From contig CATLZI010000049.1 of NCBI GenBank assembly GCA_950063125.1, positions 1-11,178 on the forward strand: a stretch of DNA of 11,178 nucleotides, in the 5' to 3' direction. Origin of the DNA: an uncultured Porticoccus sp. Its GTDB lineage: Bacteria; Pseudomonadota; Gammaproteobacteria; Pseudomonadales; Porticoccaceae. Below the pieces are notes generated by a model. That model was given only the letters and a program-made list of their open reading frames with translations, was not told the origin of the DNA and ran no database searches. Each line of letters opens with the position of its first letter. Position 1 is the first letter of the stretch. A program made the translations under genes and the position numbers. Positions 5,091 through 11,178 of this stretch are shown here, piece after piece.

Positions 5091-7445
5091 TCAAAAAGTC
5101 TGCCCGAGCTGAAACTGGAAGACTTCACGCTCATCCTCTTCACCAGCATTCAACGGGAAGGCAATACTGGCCGTTATCGGGCCAAAACCACTGATCCAGG
5201 TGCCACCTATACCCACCGAGTAGCGAAGTTCACCGACGTCCGGCTCCTGACAGAAATCTTCACCTCTGTCACCGCAATCAGTATCAAAAACGTTACCCGC
5301 ATCAAGGAAAACAGCCGCCTGCAGAGAGCGCTGATCCTTGATAAAGGGGACAGGGAACATGACTTCTACACTGCCGGCAACTAGTACATTACCACCAAAG
5401 GGGTCGTCATCTGTTTCACAGGTGCTCAGGTCATTGGCATCCGCACAATTAAAGGGATTCCTCGATATATCTCGTGGGCCAAGCGTATTGTTCTTGTAGC
5501 CACGCACCGAACCATTACCACCACCGTAGTAATGTTTGAAGAAGGGGAATACCGAGGTGCCACCATAGCTCTCACCATAACCCAGGTCTGCCCGCAGCCG
5601 CATGGTAAGTGAAGAAGTCAGTGGACGGTAATGCTGTCCTGCATAGGATGCCTTGTAATATTCGAGATCACTTCCAGGGACAGCCAGCTCCCCCGTCACT
5701 CTGTGAGAGGTACCTGTGGTTGCGAGCCGACCACGGTTGAGGGTGGAATAACCCCAGGATAGGCTGGTCGTAAAAATATTAAAGTCCTCGCCGTTCCGGT
5801 CAATAAATTCCTTAACGCCTTCAGAAGCAAATGCGCCCTCATCAAGTTTCAAATTTTCGAAGCCGAGGCCAAAACCGACGCTTGAAATCTCGGATATGGG
5901 GTAGCCAAACGTCAGGTTGCCACCAAAGCTGTCCGTGGTGAAACTGGACAGGTTCACCTCACCATAATCGGTCTTGCGGTAAAAAACCCCAAACCCCGCA
6001 GAAATTCCATCCCGGGTAAAGTAGGGGTCAGTGGCACTAAAAGAGAAGTTGGTGGAATATTGACTACGGTTGACACCTATTCCCACATTGTTGCCAGTAC
6101 CAAGAAAATTGCGCTCCTGAATATTACCGCCGATCACCAAACCGTAGGTTTGTGCAAAGCCCAGACTCGCGCCGATACTGCCCGACGGCTGCTCTTCTAC
6201 CGTGTAAACCACATCAACCTGGTCATTCGTGCCCGGTACCTGCTGCGTATCCACGGTCACTTCTTTAAAAAAGCCAGTGCGGTTCAGACGGGTTTTGGAC
6301 TGTTCTATTTTCCTGGTCGAGGCAGATGCACCTTCCATCTGCCGCATCTCACGACGCAAGACTTCATCCATGGTTTTGGTGTTACCACGGAACTCAACCC
6401 GTCTGACATAGGCACGCTTCCCAGGGTTGATAAAGAATGTCACCGTTGCGGTTTTGTCGTCCTCGTTAATCTCTGGAGAACCGTTGACCTCTGCAAATGT
6501 GTAGCCCTCGTTTCCCAAACGCTGGGTAATGAGCTCCGATGTATTGGTCATCGACACTTGGGAAAATGTCTGTTCTTTCTTCAGCATGATGAGACGACGA
6601 ATTTCGTCCTCAGACACAATCAGGTCACCCGCCAGCCTGATTTCATCCACCGTATAAATATCACCTTCATTGATATTGACTGTAATAAAGACCGATTTGC
6701 GATCCGGACTGATGGTGACCTGCGAGGATTCAATACTAAACTTCAAATAACCGCGATCAAGATACCAGGATTCAACCCGCTCAATATCACCAGCCAGTTT
6801 TTCCCTGGAGTATTTGTCATCGCCAAACATCCAGGAAAGCCAATTCGTGGTTTTCAGCTCGAACAATCCCAGCAACTGATCCTTTTCAAAAGCGCGGTTA
6901 CCGACAATGTTGATTTTTTTGATTGAAGCGACCTGGCCTTCGTCCACAACAATATTGATAGCAAGACGATTTCTTGGCATTTCCTGGAGATCAGTAGTCA
7001 CTTTCGCGCCATATCTACCCTGTGACACATACTGACGTTCAAGCTCTTGGGACATCCCTTCAAGAATGGATTGGCGGAATATTTGCCCCTCGGCCAGACC
7101 ATTATCCCGCAGTGCTTTTAGCAGTTCTTCTGTTGGTATCGCCTTGTTGCCCTCCATGGTTATTTGGGCGACGGCGGGGCGTTCCTTGACAGAAACAATC
7201 AGAATGCCACCATCTCGCGATATACGAATATCATCAAAATAGCCTGTGCGGAAAAGCGCCCTCGTAGCACGACGTACCGTATCCTCATCGACCAGATCGC
7301 CCACACTGAGCGGCATGGAGGCGAACACGGTGCCGGAAGACACCCGCTGCAAACCATCGATACGAATATCTTCGACCTGAAACACTTCTGCTCGAACCGA
7401 GACAGCCAGAAAAAAAAGGCACAACAATAGATAAAAGTGTTTCAT
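5091..7445 (-). CDS. bamA: Outer-membrane protein assembly factor BamA (Omp85)
   Basis: A 784-residue precursor (E. coli 810). BamA is the central subunit of the BAM complex, inserting beta-barrel proteins into the outer membrane. Seen: a signal peptide of about 19 residues ending VRA before EVFQVEDIRIDG; five POTRA domains, roughly 20-90, 91-172, 173-262, 263-342 and 343-420, each with a pattern like ITMEGNKAIP, INIVGNRAF or VEFRGNTKT; and a C-terminal barrel from about 421 to the end. The VRGY motif of loop 6 is at 647-650, equivalent to VRGF in E. coli. The terminal residue is phenylalanine (QLGQTF), as usual for outer-membrane barrels. Cysteines 667 and 676 match the E. coli loop 6 pair; a second pair, 724 and 732, lies in a later loop. 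The ribosome site upstream of the ATG is weak. It is flanked by rseP and skp as in other gammaproteobacteria. Confidence 0.98.
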   Translation of the reverse strand: MKHFYLLLCLFFLAVSVRAEVFQVEDIRIDGLQRVSSGTVFASMPLSVGDLVDEDTVRRATRALFRTGYFDDIRISRDGGILIVSVKERPAVAQITMEGNKAIPTEELLKALRDNGLAEGQIFRQSILEGMSQELERQYVSQGRYGAKVTTDLQEMPRNRLAINIVVDEGQVASIKKINIVGNRAFEKDQLLGLFELKTTNWLSWMFGDDKYSREKLAGDIERVESWYLDRGYLKFSIESSQVTISPDRKSVFITVNINEGDIYTVDEIRLAGDLIVSEDEIRRLIMLKKEQTFSQVSMTNTSELITQRLGNEGYTFAEVNGSPEINEDDKTATVTFFINPGKRAYVRRVEFRGNTKTMDEVLRREMRQMEGASASTRKIEQSKTRLNRTGFFKEVTVDTQQVPGTNDQVDVVYTVEEQPSGSIGASLGFAQTYGLVIGGNIQERNFLGTGNNVGIGVNRSQYSTNFSFSATDPYFTRDGISAGFGVFYRKTDYGEVNLSSFTTDSFGGNLTFGYPISEISSVGFGLGFENLKLDEGAFASEGVKEFIDRNGEDFNIFTTSLSWGYSTLNRGRLATTGTSHRVTGELAVPGSDLEYYKASYAGQHYRPLTSSLTMRLRADLGYGESYGGTSVFPFFKHYYGGGNGSVRGYKNNTLGPRDISRNPFNCADANDLSTCETDDDPFGGNVLVAGSVEVMFPVPFIKDQRSLQAAVFLDAGNVFDTDCGDRGEDFCQEPDVGELRYSVGIGGTWISGFGPITASIAFPLNAGEEDEREVFQFQLGQTF

Positions 7446-7485
7446 TGGAGACTGGTTTTCTCTTGATTCTTGTTGGTTACTGCAG

Positions 7486-8841
7486 CTACAGCCGCATCAG
7501 ATCATTGTAGAGGGCGAGCAACATCAACCCAATCACTAGGAACATCCCAATCCGGAAGCCAATCATCTGGATTTTTTCGGACACCGGTTTCCCTTTTATT
7601 GCTTCTATCATGTAATACATCAGGTGTCCCCCATCCAGAACCGGGATGGGGAGCAAATTCAAAACACCCAGACTAACACTGAGAAAGGCCAAAAATCCGA
7701 GATAGGCCGTAAACCCGTATTGGGCAGAAGCGCCCGCCACTTTAGCAATGGTGATGGGCCCACTCAAGTGTTTTGAGGAAATCAGTCCTGTAAGCATCTT
7801 TTTTACCGAGTCGAGTATCAACACGGACATATTCCATGTCTGCTCGACACCCCGACCGAGCGCCCCAAACAGGCTGTAATCGGTTTTTCGGATCATATGC
7901 TCAGGCCATTCCGGCATCCGGACGGACATCCCTACCTGACCTATTGCTTTACCATCATCGCCAATGACCTGCTCGGGTACCAGGCGCGTGGTAAAGACAT
8001 CCTCACCTCTCCGCACACTGATATCAATGGCAACAGCCGGTCTGGCCCGCACATAATTTACCCAGCTGATCCAGTCGCCCATGACGGCGCCATCGGCCTT
8101 TAATATTCTATCGCCGGCAACCAGACCCGCCTGATCCGCCGGACCACCGGAAGTAATGTCCTCGGCAACCGGAAGAATTGGAGGCGTGTAGAGCGTCAGT
8201 CCCAGTCCGCCGATAGGATCTGGCTGATCGGCTTCCATCAACCAGGTTTCCAGCTGGCCTCGATACTCATAGGTCTGGGTCCTGTCAGGCTGCTTAGCCG
8301 TGAAGCTTATTGAGCCCGTCTCACCAATCCGACCGACCAACTGCTCATTGAGTGCTTGCCAGGTAGGTGTAGGCTTGCCATCGACGGCAACAATTTCCTG
8401 GCCCTGCTGCAAACCGGCACGCTCCGCCACTGAACCCGGGGCAACCGAATCAATAACCGGCGCCATACCGGTGACACCCAGGCTGTATATCAACCAGTAG
8501 ACCAGAATAGCCAGCACAAAATTCGCCACTGGGCCGGCAATAACCACGGCCATCCGCTGCCAAACGCTCTTTTGAGTAAACGCATACGGCAAGTCTTCAG
8601 CCGCCACATTGCCCTCACGCTCGTCCACCATCTTCACATAACCCCCGAGAGGCAGTGCGGCGATGACAAACTCTGTACCCAATTTATCGTGCCAGCGCAC
8701 CAGCGGTGTGCCGAACCCGACGGAGAAACGCAATACTTTGATACCGCAGCGGCGGGCTACCCAGAAATGGCCAAACTCATGAAAGGTGACCAGAATCCCC
8801 AGTGCCACCAACATGAAAAAAATTGTTTGGATTAAATCCAT
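7486..8841 (-). CDS. rseP: Site-2 intramembrane zinc metalloprotease RseP
   Basis: A 451-residue inner-membrane protein (E. coli RseP 450). In E. coli it makes the second cut in the anti-sigma factor RseA, releasing sigma-E, and removes remnant signal peptides. Seen: zinc-binding HEFGH at 21-25 in the first membrane segment, GGYVKMVDEREGNV following it, a second membrane segment near AGPVANFVLAILVYWLIY, PDZ-N around VIDSVAPGSVAERAGLQQGQEIVAVDG, PDZ-C around DITSGGPADQAGLVAGDRILKADG, then the third catalytic segment NLLPIPVLDGGHLMYY with N395 and zinc ligand D403, and a final membrane segment. It has a good ribosome site (AGGAAG about six bases before the ATG). It follows dxr after 61 bp and precedes bamA. 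Whether rseA is the substrate here cannot be seen from this window. Confidence 0.97.
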   Translation of the reverse strand: MDLIQTIFFMLVALGILVTFHEFGHFWVARRCGIKVLRFSVGFGTPLVRWHDKLGTEFVIAALPLGGYVKMVDEREGNVAAEDLPYAFTQKSVWQRMAVVIAGPVANFVLAILVYWLIYSLGVTGMAPVIDSVAPGSVAERAGLQQGQEIVAVDGKPTPTWQALNEQLVGRIGETGSISFTAKQPDRTQTYEYRGQLETWLMEADQPDPIGGLGLTLYTPPILPVAEDITSGGPADQAGLVAGDRILKADGAVMGDWISWVNYVRARPAVAIDISVRRGEDVFTTRLVPEQVIGDDGKAIGQVGMSVRMPEWPEHMIRKTDYSLFGALGRGVEQTWNMSVLILDSVKKMLTGLISSKHLSGPITIAKVAGASAQYGFTAYLGFLAFLSVSLGVLNLLPIPVLDGGHLMYYMIEAIKGKPVSEKIQMIGFRIGMFLVIGLMLLALYNDLMRL

Positions 8842-8902
8842 TATTACTTCCTGAAGTGAATATTTTTGCCCTTTCTGCTTGCTGAAAAGACGGCTCGCTT
8901 TA

Positions 8903-10078
8903 TTAATGTGCTGAACGAATCAGCTTTAGGGCAACTTCACGGGCTTCTGTGTCGACCTGTTGGACATGCTCAAGAGATTCCAGTTCAGCCACTTCGTGTT
9001 TTTCTAGGGTCTCGGCAACGATACGGGCAATATCGATGAACGAAAGCCGTCCCTGCAAAAAACCTTGAACCGCAACTTCGTTGGCAGCATTCAGAACGGC
9101 CGGCGCACTGCCACCTTCTTTTGCCGCTCGCATTGCCAGCCCCAGACAGGGAAAGCGCTGCAAGTCTGGCGCCCCAAAATCCAGCCTGGCAGTGGCAATG
9201 ATATCCAGGCTGGCAACCCCCGATTCAATACGCTCTGGCCAAGCCAGAGCGTGTGCTATTGGCGTACGCATATCAGGGTTGCCCAATTGGGCGAGTACCG
9301 AGCCATCCACATATTCCACCATGGAGTGAATAACACTCTGCGGATGAATAACAACATCGATTTCATCGGGCGAAAGACCGAATAACCAGCATGCCTCAAT
9401 CAGTTCCAACCCTTTATTCATCATCGTGGCTGAATCTACCGAGATCTTTCTCCCCATCTGCCAATTGGGATGCGCACAGGCCTGGTCCGGCGTTACAGAT
9501 GACAAATCATCCAGTGGAATATTGCGGAAAGGCCCACCCGAAGCGGTGAGCAGAATTTTTCTCACACCACCTTTTTCAGCTGGGTCATAACCCTGGGGCA
9601 AACACTGAAAAATAGCATTGTGCTCACTGTCGATTGGCAACAGGATGGCGCCAGACTTCTGCACAGTATCCATGAATAACTGGCCACCCATCACCAGTGA
9701 CTCTTTATTGGCCAGAAGTACTTTTTTTCCGGCTCTAGCAGCCGCCAGGGTTGGCAGTAGTCCAGCGGCGCCCACAATGGCGGCCATCACCACATCAACG
9801 GCTTTGGCCGACGAAACCTGGCAGAGTCCCTCCACTCCCCAGAGGACCTCAGTTTTCAAGCCCCAGCTGTGCAACCTTTCACGCAATTGCCCTGCCGCAT
9901 CTGCGTCAGCGACTACCGCAAAAGAGGGGTTGAAACGCTGGCACTGCTCGGCCAGCTCGGCAATACGACTGTTTCCGCTCAACGCATAAACACGGAATCG
10001 GTCAGGGTGTCTTGCCACAACGTCCAGAGTGCTCACACCGATGGAGCCTGTGGCACCAAGAATCGTCAGTTGCTGCAT
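8903..10078 (-). CDS. dxr: 1-deoxy-D-xylulose 5-phosphate reductoisomerase
   Basis: A 391-residue protein from the start chosen here (E. coli 398). It converts DXP to 2-C-methyl-D-erythritol 4-phosphate with NADPH, the committed step of the MEP isoprenoid pathway and the target of fosmidomycin. Seen: the NADPH-binding [11 protein letters not shown] at 4-14, [12 protein letters not shown] at 121-132, [12 protein letters not shown] with metal ligands D150 and E152, [10 protein letters not shown] at 176-185, and [23 protein letters not shown] with H203 and, just after, E228. The C-terminal helical domain carries [15 protein letters not shown]. The start at 10078 matches the family N-terminus ([12 protein letters not shown]) and lies four bases after the cdsA stop; an upstream ATG at 10096 would add MVGSDT and overlap cdsA. 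Neither has a clear SD, so translational coupling to cdsA is likely. Confidence 0.97.
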   Translation of the reverse strand: MQQLTILGATGSIGVSTLDVVARHPDRFRVYALSGNSRIAELAEQCQRFNPSFAVVADADAAGQLRERLHSWGLKTEVLWGVEGLCQVSSAKAVDVVMAAIVGAAGLLPTLAAARAGKKVLLANKESLVMGGQLFMDTVQKSGAILLPIDSEHNAIFQCLPQGYDPAEKGGVRKILLTASGGPFRNIPLDDLSSVTPDQACAHPNWQMGRKISVDSATMMNKGLELIEACWLFGLSPDEIDVVIHPQSVIHSMVEYVDGSVLAQLGNPDMRTPIAHALAWPERIESGVASLDIIATARLDFGAPDLQRFPCLGLAMRAAKEGGSAPAVLNAANEVAVQGFLQGRLSFIDIARIVAETLEKHEVAELESLEHVQQVDTEAREVALKLIRSAH

Positions 10079-10082
10079 AGTG

Positions 10083-10925
10083 TCAGAACCAACCATTACT
10101 GGAAACGGTAATTAATGCAAATACCGGCAGGGCTGCTGTCAGACTGTCAATCCGGTCAAGCAACCCGCCATGACCGGGAAGTATGTTGCCACTGTCTTTT
10201 ATACCCCGGTGACGTTTAACCATGCTTTCCAGCAGATCTCCCAGGACAGACGAGAGAACCGTTACCATCACTGTAAATCCCAGTAACAGCCAGTGCCGGG
10301 CGTCCAAACCAAAGCCAAAACCCAGTGCGATGACAATGGGCACATTTGCCAGGACACCGCCAAACAGTCCTTCCCAGGTTTTTTTGGGGCTGACATGGGG
10401 AGACAGGTAACGCCGACCGAAACGACGACCACTGAAGTAGGCGCCAATGTCGGCTGTTGCCACAAGCACCACAACGAGGGAAACGAGCCAAGGGCCCTGC
10501 TCGAGATGAATGAGCATAACCGCAGCAACCCAGGTGGGCACCAGCACGAGCAGCCCCATGATGGCTCTCATCCACCGGCTACCCCAGAGGATCGCGCTTG
10601 AGGGGTACCCCTGCACCCACAATAACGCGATGGCCCACCATGGCACGGTATACGCCAGTATTGCCTGGCCAGCATTAAAGTCCAGATCTACCACTGAAGG
10701 AAAATCAATCAGCATGGCTGACAGTACCAACACAATCAATACGATGCACAGGTAGAACACCCGCTGGGACAGACTGGAGAGCCCACTCAGATTGGACCAC
10801 TCCCAGGCACCAACACCAACAAGGCAGGCAATAGCCAGAGAGAAACCGGTTGGACCCAGCAAAAAAAGTGCTGCAAAGAAAACGACAGCGATGGCAATGC
10901 CAGTGATAATGCGCTGCCTAAGCAT
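10083..10925 (-). CDS. cdsA: Phosphatidate cytidylyltransferase (CDP-diacylglycerol synthase)
   Basis: A 280-residue multi-pass inner-membrane protein from the start chosen here (E. coli 285, P. aeruginosa about 271). It makes CDP-diacylglycerol from phosphatidate and CTP, the precursor of all the cell's phospholipids. Seen: hydrophobic membrane segments from residue 7 onward ([20 protein letters not shown] and others), [12 protein letters not shown] in the middle, and the family signature at about 234-260, [20 protein letters not shown] then GLLDRID, with acidic residues D257 and D260. The open frame extends upstream to 11102, but those 59 extra residues are only the other frame of uppS and are not membrane-like. 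MLRQRIITG is the typical N-terminus, so ATG at 10925 is preferred. It overlaps the uppS stop by eight bases. Confidence 0.97.
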   Translation of the reverse strand: MLRQRIITGIAIAVVFFAALFLLGPTGFSLAIACLVGVGAWEWSNLSGLSSLSQRVFYLCIVLIVLVLSAMLIDFPSVVDLDFNAGQAILAYTVPWWAIALLWVQGYPSSAILWGSRWMRAIMGLLVLVPTWVAAVMLIHLEQGPWLVSLVVVLVATADIGAYFSGRRFGRRYLSPHVSPKKTWEGLFGGVLANVPIVIALGFGFGLDARHWLLLGFTVMVTVLSSVLGDLLESMVKRHRGIKDSGNILPGHGGLLDRIDSLTAALPVFALITVSSNGWF

Positions 10926-11178
10926 GTCGTCGACTACCCTCTGGCCCGGTTTCCCGCTTGCCAAAACGTCGTTGCCGGCGATGATACTCATCAATGGCCC
11001 GATCAAATGCCAATCCATCGAAATCCGGCCAGTAACAATCGGCAAAATAGAACTCGGTATAGGCCATATGCCACAACATGAAGTTACTGATTCGTTGCTC
11101 ACCGGCTGTTCGAATACAAAGATCCGGGGGAGGCAAGTCTGTCAACGACATATGACTTTGCATCAATTGCTCGGTAAT
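10918..11178 (-). CDS. uppS: Undecaprenyl diphosphate synthase (cis-prenyltransferase), C-terminal part, cut by window edge
   Basis: Only the last 86 residues are present; the 5' end lies beyond the right edge. UppS condenses eight isopentenyl diphosphates onto farnesyl diphosphate in cis to make the C55 carrier precursor for peptidoglycan and O-antigen. Seen: [20 protein letters not shown] followed by [17 protein letters not shown] and [10 protein letters not shown], matching the conserved C-terminal region (E. coli reads RTGGEHRISNFLLW, AYAE and LWPDFD), which holds the arginine and serine that bind the IPP diphosphate and the glutamate of the Mg site. The catalytic aspartate and the FPP site would be in the missing N-terminal part. 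The stop TAG overlaps the cdsA start. In many relatives uppS follows frr, which would be to the right, outside the window. Confidence 0.96.
   Translation of the reverse strand: MTEQLMQSHMSLTDLPPPDLCIRTAGEQRISNFMLWHMAYTEFYFADCYWPDFDGLAFDRAIDEYHRRQRRFGKRETGPEGSRRHA

Noticed and set aside
5226..5231. GAACTT on the minus strand, resembling a sigma-E -35 element upstream of skp
   Set aside because: It lies in the bamA coding sequence (GELRYSVG) and there is no TCAAA-like -10 at 15-17 bp, so it is not a supported sigma-E promoter.
6060..6926. Long open frame (288 codons) on the plus strand opposite bamA
   Set aside because: It lies wholly antisense to a confident bamA POTRA region, shows no recognisable domain and is explained by codon bias of the real gene.
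8845..8856. Inverted repeat ACTTC-CT-GAAGT overlapping the rseP ribosome site
   Set aside because: With a 2-nt centre it cannot fold as an RNA hairpin of useful stability, and five-base arms are expected by chance.
10926..11102. N-terminal extension of cdsA (59 residues)
   Set aside because: The extension is the alternate frame of the uppS 3' end, is not membrane-like, and MLRQRIITG at 10925 matches the usual CdsA N-terminus and length.
1..11178. Search for mobile elements, CRISPR arrays, toxin-antitoxin or defence genes
   Set aside because: The window is filled by compact housekeeping envelope genes with no spacer-repeat pattern, transposase-like frame or foreign-looking segment.

Overview
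The window looks like a piece of a gammaproteobacterial chromosome. All recognisable genes are on the minus strand, so transcription runs from the right edge to the left. The order uppS-cdsA-dxr-rseP-bamA-skp-lpxD-fabZ-lpxA-lpxB-rnhB is the classic gammaproteobacterial envelope-biogenesis cluster. The proteins match the lengths and motifs of the E. coli and Pseudomonas families. Base composition appears moderate, near 50% G+C by eye. A wax ester synthase/diacylglycerol acyltransferase (WS/DGAT) gene at the left edge suggests a marine or hydrocarbon-associated lineage that stores neutral lipids. I cannot name the genus.

Right part (11178 to about 7480): the 3' end of uppS (undecaprenyl diphosphate synthase), then cdsA (CDP-diacylglycerol synthase), dxr (MEP isoprenoid pathway) and rseP (site-2 protease). 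Middle (7445 to 4530): bamA, the outer-membrane beta-barrel insertase, and skp, a periplasmic chaperone for outer-membrane proteins. Left-centre (4490 to 459): lpxD, fabZ, lpxA, lpxB and rnhB, covering early lipid A synthesis, a fatty acid dehydratase and RNase HII. Genes are separated by about 60 bp at most. uppS/cdsA and lpxB/rnhB overlap, and cdsA/dxr, fabZ/lpxA and lpxA/lpxB are only 3-4 bp apart, as expected of one long operon whose main promoter lies outside the window.

Left edge (1 to 458): a 257-bp intergenic stretch holds a candidate rho-independent terminator for the operon, a perfect 14-bp palindrome and a candidate extended -10 promoter. It is followed by the first 67 codons of the WS/DGAT gene, cut by the window edge. 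This is where the familiar synteny stops, since dnaE usually follows rnhB in E. coli and Pseudomonas.

The genes jointly build the envelope: isoprenoid precursors (Dxr) feed the undecaprenyl carrier (UppS), CdsA supplies phospholipid precursors, LpxD/LpxA/LpxB with FabZ make lipid A, Skp and BamA deliver and insert outer-membrane proteins, and RseP is the protease of the envelope stress response. I see no mobile element, CRISPR array, RNA gene or undescribed system. The points worth a second look are small: start-codon choices, A8 tracts, a predicted LpxA chain-length residue, an extra BamA cysteine pair and the WS/DGAT junction.
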